This document shows positions 19,726 through 29,779 of a DNA stretch of 64,000 nucleotides, in pieces. The stretch's first letter is position 1. Each line of letters starts with the position of its first letter. Made by a program: the position numbers and the translations under genes. The stretch spans positions 673,388 through 737,387 of the forward strand of contig CAJNDS010000535.1 of the NCBI GenBank assembly GCA_905221605.1. The letters run 5' to 3'. The notes under the pieces were generated by a model. That model was given only the letters and a program-made list of their open reading frames with translations, was not told where the DNA came from and ran no database searches. Origin of the DNA: Symbiodinium natans. Taxonomy: Eukaryota > Sar > Dinophyceae > Suessiales > Symbiodiniaceae.

Positions 19726-20780
19726 ATGTTCAGACAGCTTCACGGGCGCAAGCACACGCTTTCGGGCGGGATGGCAGTTCCCCAAACTCCCGAAACCCTG
19801 AAAATTCGAGCCCTGAGTCCAAACTCCCAAAAGCCCTTGAAGCCCTTGAGTGTCTGAGCCCCAAATCCCAAAATCAGTGTTTAGGGCTCAACCCTAAACC
19901 CTAAACCCTAAACCCTAAACCCTAAACCCTAAACCCTAAACCCTAAACCCTAAACCCTAAACCCATGTAGGTTTGCCCTAACAGGCGGCTCCGGCAGCGC
20001 CCCCAAGGGCAGGCACCCTGCGAGCCAGGAGACATGGGTTTTGGGTTTTGGGTTTAGGGTTTAGGGCTAGGGTTTAGGGTTTAGGGTTTAGGGTTTAGGG
20101 TTTAGGGTTTAGGGTTTAGGGTTTAGGGTTTAGGGTTTAGGGTTTAGGGTTTAGGGTTTAGAATATTTCGCTTTTAGGGTTTCGGGTTTCTGGGCTCTAA
20201 GCCTGCAGGCGGAAGGACTTGCAAGTCTTGGGGTTCCAGTTTGACAGCGCGCGTCCACAAAGTTTAGGGTTCAGGGTCTTTGTAGGGGAGGTTCTCCCGA
20301 GCTTTACGCATTGTGTCCAGCTTCGTGGTTAAGTGAGGCCCTGTAAGGCGTAGGGGCGCAGCCCTGAACTCTTAACCCTAAACCCTAAACCTTAAACCCT
20401 AAACCCTAGACCCTGGTTAAACGAAAGCGAACGTGTTGTGGGGCTCTCGCATTTTTTTGCTGTCGCCCCTCGGGGCGCCAGATGCAATGGGGGGAAGAGG
20501 CCCTGAGAGCCCAAAAGGCTTTTTTGGGTTTAGGGTTTAATTAGGGTTTTGGGTGTAGGGTTTAGGGTTTAGGGTTTAGGGTTGCCCGAATGAATACCCC
20601 CAACCTCAAGAAAACCTACCTTGTAAACCCCTATGTAAACCCTAAACCCTACAAGCCGATGAGCCCCATCAACCGAAAAAGCCCTGTACTCCCCATCAGC
20701 TCCACAAAAAACTCGATAAAGCCAACAAGCCCGAAACTCCGGCTTGTACTGTTTCAGAGCTCAGCCCTTTTCCTTTTTAG
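19726..20780 (+). CDS. Six-exon small gene, 83 aa, introns filled with telomere repeats
   Basis: Exons 19726-19776, 19985-20037, 20209-20261, 20302-20327, 20482-20527 and 20758-20780 total 252 nt = 84 codons, from ATG to TAG (20778-20780), with every junction in phase. Peptide pieces include M-F-R-Q-L-H-G-R-K-H-T-L-S-G-G-M-A, K-D-L-Q-V-L-G-F-Q-F-D-S-A-R-P-Q and M-Q-W-G-E-E-A-L-R-A-Q-K-A-F-L. Donors are GTTCCC, GTTTTGGG, GTTTAGGG, GTTAAG and GTTTAGGG, and all acceptors are AG. Intron 1 holds a CCCTAAA array, intron 2 a TTTAGGG array (20046-20160), and introns 3 and 5 start with GTTTAGGG. Intron 3 is only 40 nt. Basic N-terminus, function unknown. This is the best multi-exon example of the telomeric-intron pattern. 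Confidence 0.65.
19886..19962. repeat. CCCTAAA array in intron 1 of the 19,726 gene
   Basis: About eleven perfect units. Confidence 0.95.
20046..20160. repeat. TTTAGGG array in intron 2 of the 19,726 gene
   Basis: About sixteen units starting just after the donor. Confidence 0.95.
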
Positions 20781-20936
20781 GGTGTATAGGGTTTAGGTTT
20801 TAGGGTCTAGGATATAGGGTCTCCAGGGCTTAGGGTTCAGGGGCGGATCTTTGATGATTGTCGGGTAAGCCCTGAACCCTGTGAACCCTATGGGCCTTTC
20901 AGCCCTTTGAGCGCCCCGAAACCAAGGGGTTTAGGG

Positions 20937-21030
20937 TTTAGGGTTTAGGGTTTGGGGTTTGGGGTTTGGGGTTTGGGGTTTGGGGTTTGGGGTTTGGGGT
21001 TTGGGGTTTGGGGTTTGGGGTTTGGGGGTT
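20937..21030. repeat. TTTGGGG (7-mer) array
   Basis: Three TTTAGGG units switch to about twelve perfect TTTGGGG units. Confidence 0.95.
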
Positions 21031-21552
21031 TCGGTTAGAAGGTTACACCTGGACCCTTACCCTAAACCGTAAGCGCTAAACACCTTGAACCTCTAAACCC
21101 TAAACCCGAAACACCTTGAACCTCTAAACCGGAACCCTAAACCCAAGACACCTTGAACCTCATAATCCCCAAACCGGCCGGCGCTTGAGGCTCTCTGCCC
21201 GAGCGTCAGGGGCCAAGGGCCTTCGGCCTCAACTCTACCTACCCCAAACACAAAAACATAGGATTTAGGGTTTAGGGTTTAGGGTTTAGGGTCTTACACC
21301 CTGAATCCTAGACCCAGACAGAGAGGGCTTTAGGGTGTTGAGCTTAGGCTTCTAGGGTTACACAGGGCCTCAACCCCCAAGCCCTGACACAGGCGGGGAA
21401 AGTGGATTAGGTGTCCCTTCCCGGGTCCCCGGTTTAAGGGTCCAGGGTTGAGGGTTTAGGGTTTAGGGTTTAGGGTTTGGGGTTTAGGGTTTAGGGTTCG
21501 GGGTTAAGGGTTTCGGTTCAGGGTTTGTAAGCACCCAAGCCCTAGATGACAG

Positions 21553-21630
21553 GAGTCTGGCGGCGGCCGCCCTTCAACGCGAAAAGGCCGAACAGGCCGA
21601 AAGGGCCGAAAGGGCTGCGAGGCGCCACGG
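21553..21630 (+). CDS. Candidate exon, Ala/Glu/Arg coiled coil
   Basis: AGATGACAG|G precedes a frame S-L-A-A-A-A-L-Q-R-E-K-A-E-Q-A-E-R-A-E-R plus A-A-R-R-H, ending in phase 2 at CACGG|GTGCGA. A second frame is also open (G/R-rich), but the helical one is more protein-like. TTTAGGG-type repeats flank both sides. Confidence 0.55.
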
Positions 21631-21959
21631 GTGCGAGTTTCGGGTTTAGGGTTTTAGGGTTTGGGGTTTAGGGTTTCGGGAATAGGGTTTGGGGTTCAGG
21701 GTTTAGGGTTTAGGGTTTGGGGGGATCGGCTTTGTAGCAGTTCGAGGTGTTATCGAGGGTTGAGGTTTAGGTTTGGGAGGTTTACTAGGGGTTTAGGGGT
21801 TTAAGATGACGGCTCTTGGGTTTTCTTGGGGTTGCGGGGAGGGGGGGGGGGGGTTAAAAGAGGAATTTAGGGTTTAGGGTTTCAAGGAAAAAAACTGCAA
21901 AGTTCGTAACTCGCAACGATTCCTTCTCTAGGGTTTAGGGTTAAGGGGGAGGGAGCAAG

Positions 21960-22031
21960 GCATTCCTGTGGCAAGCACAAGCACCGTGTACGAATGGGGG
22001 CCAGCCAGCCATCGCCAGTGGACGGATTTCT
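21960..22031 (+). CDS. Possible exon
   Basis: GAGCAAG|G is followed by A-F-L-W-Q-A-Q-A-P-C-T-N-G-G-Q-P-A-I-A-S and so on, open to about 22050. The donor could be TTTCT|GTGTGG. Boundaries are uncertain. Confidence 0.35.
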
Positions 22032-22412
22032 GTGTGGCGGCTTGCATGGAAAAACCCTAAACCTTAAACCCTAAACCCTAAACCCTAAACTTGTGTCGGT
22101 CTTTTCCCTACACATCCTGGAATACCAGGAGTCCATAAACTTATGGGAAAATGTGAAAACCACAGTGACAAAAAGCGACACGAAATACATGTGTTAAAGC
22201 AAAAAATGTGCAAACAGAGAAGAACATTGTGAAACAAACAATATGGAAATGTGGAAACATGTGTAAATTTGTAGGAATACTATAAAGCAAACTGCAATGC
22301 CCGTTGCGCGAGTGCTCCATGGGAGTCTTTTGCTGGGATATGACCATGACACGTGCAAGTGTTCGTGTGAACTTTCGGCGGGCGCTGAAGGCGCGCGTAG
22401 TTTGTAATTAGA

Positions 22413-23391
22413 GTGACACGCGTGCCTCACCGTAAAGTAGATAAAAGGATCGAAGTCGGTTGCAAGGTCTGTTGCGAGCCTTTCTGCATGGCCAAAACTG
22501 TTGTGAGAGCTAGCAGCAGCGAAGCGAAGGCATTTGCTGGGCTGCTGACTTCATCCCCTGCTTGGGGCATTGGCAGAAATCCCGGTCGAACTCAATGTAT
22601 ACACACTCAAGGGCATCTTCAAAGACAAAGCTTGGAGCGAGCTGCCGGCCTGCATGCAACTTGCAAACCATCCAGCGTTCACAGTACATCACCATGCCTC
22701 AAGGGAACGGCAACTATACACGTTGGTGAAACACTTCTTTCTTACCAAGGGCAAGCTGACACAGCAAAAGATCCGCCGGCACCTGGTTGGAAAACCGCAC
22801 GAGATTGTGTGGGGTAACGGTAACAAAGTTGTAAAAGCGCAAGCCACTCCAGTGGATGCTTGAGCAGATGGGAGGCTTGCAGTTCAGGCACTACTCCCTG
22901 AGCAGCGCAGCTGATAAGAAGCGATCAGCCTCCTCATCCACGCTAGGCAGTGGCCTCACGGAAGAAGACCAGGACGCAGGGTGGGATTACGGTGAGCGTG
23001 ACAGGGGTCGACTGAAACGAGGTGGATCCACAAGAACATCAGCAAAGACGGCAGTCACATCAGAGGCTGGTCGGTAAACTTGTGCAGAAGGCACTGGACT
23101 CGCTGGCAAACGACCTGGCCAAACTCACCGCCAGATACGATCTGGTTTTCACGGATTTTCATCCGCTGCTCCTGGACACGATCTTCAAGGATGTAGAATC
23201 ATAATTAGTCTGTGTCTGATTGGTGAGCCAAGCGTTGGCGAAACACCACTCGCGCGAACCGCTGCCATGATGTTCAGCCGGTCAGCGTCTGACTTGGACG
23301 TCTTCCGAGGTGTCTTCTTTGACACGAAGACGCTGGCAATCTACGACGACGGGGACATTGCCGGTGAGTCGGTGAAAAAGAAAAAGGCCTA
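22413..23391 (+). pseudogene. 5' half of a decayed P-loop protein gene (dinoflagellate multicopy family)
   Basis: Broken coding segments follow each other on the + strand: 22570-22863 (E-L-N-V-Y-T-L-K-G-I-F-K-D-K-A-W), 22856-23075, 23022-23204 (L-T-A-R-Y-D-L-V-F-T-D-F-H-P-L-L-L-D) and 23212-23391 in another frame. The last contains G-E-P-S-V-G-E-T-P-L-A-R, a Walker-A-like loop in which the expected Lys of GKT is Glu, then F-R-G-V-F-F-D-T-K-T and I-Y-D-D-G-D-I. This order matches, from memory, a multicopy Symbiodiniaceae protein with a GKTPLA loop. Frame changes could be introns or decay; the K-to-E change and stops favour decay. The frame stops at 23391 because a transposon is inserted at TA; coding resumes at 25733. 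Confidence 0.6.
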
Positions 23392-25730
23392 CGGCTGAGG
23401 CTTCTAATAAGAATTTTTTTTTCAGCCAGGGTTTCGAAATTTCTTAAAACCCCAAATGGAAATAAGAAAGTTAGGTTTGAACCAGACCCTGAAATATATT
23501 TCTTATTCGAGGGTTGATTAGAGGTGAGTATAGGGACAGAGTTGGGGAACATAAGTAGGTTGAAGGGTGTAATATGGCGATACACCTCCGCGGAGCACCT
23601 CTACAGCAGCTGCAGCCGGCGCCGGTGGACGGAGAAGGCGCGGAGGGGGGCGGGGCAATAATTTAATAAGACACAGCCACATTCCACATTCTGCTCAGCT
23701 GAGCGTTTACTTGGAAAGTCGGTCCCACACAAGTCTTCCCAATAAAACGGACCGGACAGCGTGACTGCCCAAGCTTGTGATGGAGCATTAGGACTTTGAG
23801 GGCTACGCAAGCTGAACGGGTGTAGTGAGTTGCTAGTGGCTTTCCGTCAACAAAATTCAATGTCAATCCGTAGCTTAGGGACTAACGCTTCCTGTGCCAA
23901 TGAAGCAGCGCACGTTGGATGGCAGACTTGTCGAAGACGTTTTTCCTTTCTCTTGCCAAATATGCAGCGACACGTTCAAAACATCACAAGCTCTGCAGAA
24001 CCACTACCGTGTGCATAGGCTCCCACAAGGCAGTGTGGGGCACGCCGCTTTTGAGCGGCCAGGAGAGGCTGTGGGTCTTCTGCTTGGCGAGGAAGGAGTG
24101 GCGCCGGTGTCACCACAGACTTCGCCGACGCCATGTCACGAGCAGGAGACTAGTTCGGACGTGGAGATCATCGAGCCGTCTGGAGGTTCTGCTTTAGACG
24201 GCGCAAAGCAAGCTGGGACATCATGCAAGCTGACCAAAGCAGGATTGCCCAAAATGACGACGGGCGCCAAGAAGCGGCCCAGGGTGTCTCCGCGGAGATC
24301 CTTGCCTGTGATCTGGATTGTTTTTTTGCAGGGGGGAGCCGTAAGCACATCCTTGCGCTACATATGTGTAATCTTGCGCGCTGAGGAATGGTGGATGCAG
24401 TGGATACCTGGAGAGCACGCAAGGCGAGTGGCCACCCGGTTGTGGATGAGTACGGCAGAGCCACTGGCACAAAGCATGCGTATAACACTGTCTACAACTG
24501 GAGCCACAAATATGACGAGCTGCTTAAGGCACTTTGACAAACGCTTCTCCAAGGCTTTGAAGACAGCGCGGAAGAAGGGTTGGAAGTTGACTTCCAAGGT
24601 GGCTTTTGCTTTGGCGCAGCGGGTTTTCGCCAAAGTGGATGCCCAGCGCCACGCCCCTGGATTGGTGTGGCCGAAAGTCAGGCGCACAGGTGAGCCATGG
24701 CAACCTCGATTGCAATGGGTTCGGAGGTGGCTTGCTGTTCGTGCCTGGCGGCCACGTGTTGCCACGAAGAAGAAGAAGTGCACCTCACAAGCTGACTGTG
24801 CGATGATGCAAAAGTTCGTGGACAAAGTTCGTTTCCTTTGCTTGAAAAAGCCTCTAGAGAACCAGGGCACCCGAATTCCGGATCCTCACCTTCATTATGG
24901 TTATTTCAAGCCTTCGGCGCGATACAATCGTGACCAAGTGGGATTCAGCTCCTAGACATCATTTCAGCGCAGGTTTTCAATGCGATGTGACTTTTTTTCG
25001 TTTTGGTGAGCGTGGATTCTGCTCTGCGCAGGCTTTGACTACAGTGGCTCGGGCAAAACTTGGGCAAGCTTGGAGGAGCGGCAGGCCGGCTGCATCCACG
25101 TCCAAAGCGCACCGGCAAGCTTTGCCGTGGGCCTGCTGAAACACTTTCCCCTAAACCCTAAGCCCAGACGCTCAGACCCCGCACCTAGCGCCCCTTGGTA
25201 AGCATCGCCTGTGAGTCGCTTGAAGCCAAAAAGACCCCTAAACTTGTAAACCCCCGCAACCCACCAGACCTGAACCCTTAAAACCCACTAGCCTACCCAA
25301 AACCCACTAGCCTACCCAAATATTCAAAACTCAATCGACGCCCGAGCTGGGCAGGCGAAGCACGTCCTCTTCATCTTCCTGGGGTTAGTTTGAGGGTGTC
25401 AAGTGTTAGTCGCGGGGGTCTACTTAGGCTCTTACAGTGGGCTTTTTGACTCCGAGGGCTGGGGATTTCAGTTAACTAGTAGGGCAGGTGGCGTTCTAAA
25501 GGCTTGAACGTGCAGAGGCTTTAGGTTGAGACTACGGGGCTTAAGGGATTAGAGGGTTTGAGGCTTGCAGTTTCTTGGGTTCTTGGTAAATATGACAGAG
25601 AACGTTACTTCATACTTCCTCGGCGGAATTTTTTTGGGGCGAGCCCGCGAGGCCCTGGATTTTAAAATGTGTGGCCGGTCCAGGTCCAGATTTCTTAATT
25701 AATAAAATTTCTTAACACACTCCTGGGCCG
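23392..25730 (+). mobile_element. 2.3-kb TA-inserted DNA transposon inside the P-loop gene
   Basis: The left end CGGCTGAGGC and the right end CTCCTGGGCCG are imperfect inverted repeats (CGGCTGAGG versus CGGCCCAGG, each followed by a TAA/AAT-rich stretch). Both are flanked by TA (23390-23391 and 25731-25732). Removing the insert and one TA restores the frame K-A-Y-A-D-V-G-D-N-E across the junction. TA target duplication plus a pogo/CENPB-like transposase fragment inside fit the Tc1/mariner/pogo group. The right third carries a few diverged CCCTAAA-like units (25145-25330). Confidence 0.7.
23894..25139 (+). pseudogene. Transposase remnant: C2H2 zinc finger plus HTH/DDE-like region
   Basis: The open frame 23894-24955 (353 codons) begins with Q-R-T-L-D-G-R-L-V-E and a canonical C2H2 finger at about residues 21-41 (C-x2-C-x12-H-x3-H, F-S-C-Q-I-C ... 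H-Y-R-V-H). The middle is more coherent in another frame (24388-24537, M-V-D-A-V-D-T-W-R-A-R-K-A-S-G-H), so frameshifts or an intron are present. The first frame then reads L-Q-W-V-R-R-W-L-A-V-R-A-W-R-P-R and, near its end, R-Y-N-R-D-Q-V, like the helix-turn-helix and the first catalytic Asp (N-x-D-Q) of pogo-type DDE transposases. The rest of the DDE domain is not visible in frame. It probably encoded the transposase of the surrounding TA-flanked element. Confidence 0.55.
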
Positions 25731-26358
25731 TACGCTGACGTCGGAGACAATGAGACTTGTGACCACAGAACGTTGGAACGCAGCGAAGTTCATCAAGCAT
25801 CAGCCCGGAAACGTGGTCGACAATTCCTACAATGCGACCGAGCCTCTTGAGCCTGATGTCACCTCTATCTCCCACGAAGACTTCGTCAAAATGGTTCGTC
25901 CAAGTCTTGACTACAGTTCCGACACGGGCACCCCGGCCATGCTGCAGAGTGGTGTTTTCATCGTCTTCACAAAGGATAGTGTTTACTGTCGCCCCTTCTT
26001 CGAAGCCATGCGTTCAGCAAGTCACTGGGCCCCAACACCGTCTTGGAGCTTGCCCCAGCTTCGGCAACACCTTCCGGCAACGCCACCTAGAGCGGCCTCC
26101 GCAGCAGCATCGTCCAGCAATCTGGCCCCAGGATCTGCTCCAGCCTCTGTCATTTCCAATCCTGACTTCGATCTGCTCGGAGACGAGATGGCTGTCGCTG
26201 ATGACGACTCCGAAGTAGATCACATCAATCTCGGCGGCTCTTTGTTTCAGGAGGAGCGAGAGGCAGCAGTTCTAGTGGACAGCCTGCTCTGGGCTTCATG
26301 TCCATCCCAATGTCCAGCCAGTACTAGACCTGCGTACGGGTTTACGGTTTTGAGTTAG
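25731..26358 (+). pseudogene. 3' half of the P-loop gene
   Basis: Directly after the insertion the frame continues with A-D-V-G-D-N-E, then (frame change near 25750) T-T-E-R-W-N-A-A-K-F-I-K-H-Q-P and T-S-I-S-H-E-D-F-V-K-M-V-R-P-S-L. After P-A-M-L-Q-S-G-V-F-I-V-F-T-K-D it reaches a Ser/Ala/Pro-rich and acidic tail, ending near 26358. This continues the same family as 22413-23391: T-x-E-R-W-x-A-A-K-F and D-F-x-x-M-x-R-P-S are conserved phrases as I remember them. The end of the frame overlaps a tandem duplication (26266-26680), so the C-terminus may be lost. Confidence 0.55.
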
Positions 26359-26680
26359 AAAATAATACGGTTTTACTTTCAAACACTTTATAACATGGTA
26401 CAGAAATGCATAGCGCTGTATGATTTCACCGCTACTAATCAGTCAGGTCAGGGACTCACAACTGCGCAGTTCTCACGGATGGCCTGCTCTTGGCTTCGTA
26501 TCCATGACAGTGTCCGGTGAGTATATGGATTCAATTTTGAGACCTGCCTACAGGTTTAGCAGTTAGGCTTGTAAATGCTACGGTTTTACTTTCAACTATC
26601 GTTTTCAACGGTTTACCAAATACCTAGCGCTGGGTGATTTCTCCACCACTAACCAGGCAGGTCCTGGACTCATCACTGCT
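26266..26680 (+). repeat. 200-bp tandem duplication
   Basis: GCAGTTCTAGTGGACAGCC at 26263 and GCAGTTCTCACGGATGGCC at 26463 start two diverged copies. Both contain ACGGTTTTACTTTCAA and ACTAAYCAGNCAGGTC. They lie between the P-loop gene and the ISXO2-like gene. Confidence 0.75.
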
Positions 26681-26754
26681 CTGACATCAGACGCCGGAAG
26701 AATGGGCCGTAACAAGCTTCGCTTGCAAAAACACCACATCATAGCGATCTGATT

Positions 26755-27863
26755 TTGCAGCCAAGCATGCAACACTTCCATCCATTTCGTCTGCCGTGTC
26801 TTGTTGCAACAGGGTCCTCTCGCGGGTGCCACGTCTGGATGAGCCCACGTCACTTGCATCCTCTGTTCACAGATGGTCGCGGCCCAGGTGCCAGAAGCTT
26901 GCAAGATCAGAGTGACAAGCTTCTCCTCAAGCTCCTCCGTGTCCCACATCCAGCAATTCATGTTCTCTTAGACATCAATCGCAAAGCCATGGAGGATATG
27001 GAGAAGAAACTTTGTGAACTTAGATGGGAATTTGTCGAGAAGAAACAGAAAGAGATTGTCTTCGGTGACGGTCGTAACTGGAAAGACGTGGAAGCTGTAT
27101 CTCGGTTTGCTTTATGGTTGACAACATAATTAGATCTGCGGTTTATGACTTAGGGTTTCGGGCTTGCAGTTGAAAATGTGTTTCCTTATTGTTTCATTGT
27201 TTCCGTCTGCATCGTTCATATTTTTTAGTTTCAAGAGTATGTTAAGGACGAAGCAACCTTTGACAAACGAGACATCTCACGCAGGGTTGAGTTCCAGCAC
27301 CTGATCCAGAAGAAAACCAACGCAACGATGTGGGAGCAGTGGGCCGGTGTCATCCAAAGAGGGCATCCTCAGTCTTTTGTTCTTTGCAAGGTCACACCGT
27401 TACCAAGGCGCCTGGTCCGGGGGCAACTAGGCGCGTTGAGTGGAAATCCATAGGGCAAAAGCATTTGGAGAACCGACGGGTGGCTGCGCACGGATTCAGC
27501 CAAGTCATACAAGTTGGCCCTTCCTGGCGTGATCCATGACCGTATCGTCCATTGCAAGAAGCGGGTGAGACGGAACGGGAAGCTAGTGTGGCTTCAGCCT
27601 AAGTACGTGACCTTGGTGAAGCACGTCATCCCGAAAACCAAGCGAAGGCTGACAGTCAAATCGGGGACTCAGGTGGTAGACAGATGCTGGTGGTTCCTGA
27701 AAGATCGTGTCCAGATCAATCAACACTGCAGAGCCGGTAGCAAACTCTTGCGAGGGAAGCTGCGAGCAGCCCAGTACGAGTACTGGTACAAGAACTGCGA
27801 CCTCACCTCTGGGTTAAGTGCGGTGAGATTTGCGCAGAGAACATGCGTAAATTCTACGACTAG
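26755..27863 (+). pseudogene. ISXO2/IS1595-like DDE transposase, decayed
   Basis: Exon 1 (to 27096) contains H-P-L-F-T-D-G-R-G-P-G-A-R-S-L-Q-D-Q-S-D, then I-H-V-L-L-D-I-N-R-K-A-M-E and I-V-F-G-D-G-R-N-W-K-D-V-E-A. A GT-AG intron (27097-27246, 150 nt) joins it to D-E-A-T-F-D-K-R-D-I, giving the first catalytic Asp in the V-E-A-D-E-A-T-F-D context. M-W-E-Q-W-A-G-V-I follows, then a frameshift near 27390 (A-P-G-P-G-A-T-R-R-V-E-W), another near 27487 (T-D-S-A-K-S-Y-K, second Asp), then H-D-R-I-V-H-C-K-K-R-V and G-T-Q-V-V-D-R-C-W-W-F-L-K, with Asp where the third acidic residue is expected. A 5-base duplication (ACCTC, 27800-27809) shifts the frame before W-V-K-C-G-E-I-C-A-E-N-M-R-K-F-Y-D and TAG at 27861-27863. 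The domain order matches transposases I remember as abundant in Symbiodiniaceae. Three frame breaks make it inactive. Confidence 0.75.
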
Positions 27864-28049
27864 AAGAACAGAAGGAACTACTGCAGACGAGCGTGACTGG
27901 CGTGCGGTAATACAGTTGTGGCGGCAAAGCTGTGTATGCGACAGTCTCTGCTTTAGAGTGTGTCTTCTGGTACATGCTTCGCATTCTCCCTGCGTACATG
28001 AACCTGTTTTTATGCTCCGCATCACCGCCGTTGGATACTCCTGTACGTT

Positions 28050-28650
<601 letters not shown>

Positions 28651-28789
28651 ATACATCTCAACCGGATTTTGCGCAGCAATATCTGGTCCGTGTACCTTAG
28701 ACATGGCTAAGCGTCCTCATGGTGAGATACAGGAAAAGTAGTAAAACGCGCGTTTTCGGGGGGGGAGGGGGGTAGCATACATATGGATG

Positions 28790-29090
28790 AGTGCATGTGT
28801 GCATGCATGCATGCATGCGTGCATGGATGTATGTATGTACGTATGTATGCATGTATGTATGTAGGTATGTATATATGTATGCATGTAGGTATTTATGTGC
28901 GTATGTGTGTGTGCATGTGTGTATGCTGTATGTATGTGTGTACGTGTGTATGTATGTGTGTATGTATGTGTGTATGTATGTGTGTATGTATGTATGTATG
29001 TATGCATGCATGGCTGGATGTATGTATGGATGTATGTATGTATGGATGTATGGATGCATGGACGTATGCATGCATGCATGTATGCACCTT
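28790..29090. repeat. ATGT/ATGC tetranucleotide satellite
   Basis: About 300 bp of ATGT, ATGC and GTGT units, with several NsiI-like ATGCAT palindromes. Both-strand Cys/Met/Tyr or His/Thr frames are artefacts. Confidence 0.95.
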
Positions 29091-29546
29091 TTGCAAATAA
29101 TTTCGCTGCCACAGCGAACGACAGCTTCAATTCTGCTCTGTTTTTTTTAGTTGTTTTTCAAACTGTTTTTTTACAATATGTTTTGGTGTTTTTCTGTTGG
29201 CTCAACGGTACACCTGAGCTCTCAACCCTCAGCAGTAGCGGTCCTCAACCCTGAGCTCACACCAAACTTAATCCACCATTGGGAGCCTCAGCTCTAAAGT
29301 CCTCAGCCTTCAGGGCAACCCAAAAACTCTTAAACGCCAGACCTTCAACCCGAAACCATCGACCCTAAACCCTAGGTCTATATTCTTCCTAATTGGGTTC
29401 AAGAGATTCAAGAGGATCATATCCCGAATACTTTTCAGAGTGTTTTAGGGGCCATCCTAGAAAGCCCTAAACCTCGAACCCTAAACCCTAAACCCTAAAC
29501 CCTAAACCCAAAACCCAAAACCCAAAACCCATCGACCCTGGCCCAG

Positions 29547-29608
29547 GGTGCCAGAGGTGAAATCGAAGGAGCGAAATGGCCGATGTTGGGTCGGGGCCTC
29601 GAGGGAGG
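29547..29608 (+). CDS. Candidate exon with telomeric donor
   Basis: CTGGCCCAG|G starts a phase-0 frame G-A-R-G-E-I-E-G-A-K-W-P-M-L-G-R-G-L-E-G, ending in phase 2 at GGAGG|GTTTAGGG. CCCTAAA/CCCAAAA repeats (29465-29530) precede it. Product unknown. Confidence 0.6.
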
Positions 29609-29632
29609 GTTTAGGGTTCAGGGCTGAGGGCT

Positions 29633-29758
29633 GAGGGCTGAGTGCTTACGGCTTAGGGCTTAGGGCTTAGGGCTTAGGGCTTAGGGCTTAGGGCTTAGGG
29701 CTTAGGGCTTAGGGCTTAGGGCTTAGGGCTTAGGGCTTAGGGCTTAGGGCTTAGGGCT
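29633..29758. repeat. CTTAGGG (7-mer) array
   Basis: About sixteen CTTAGGG units followed by a G-run (29759-29779). Confidence 0.95.
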
Positions 29759-29779
29759 AGGGGGGGGGGGGGGGGGGGA

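Noticed and set aside
24358-24870. 170-codon minus-strand ORF in the transposon
   Set aside because: It overlaps the + strand transposase remnant, which has a zinc finger and N-x-D-Q motif. The minus frame has no recognisable motif.
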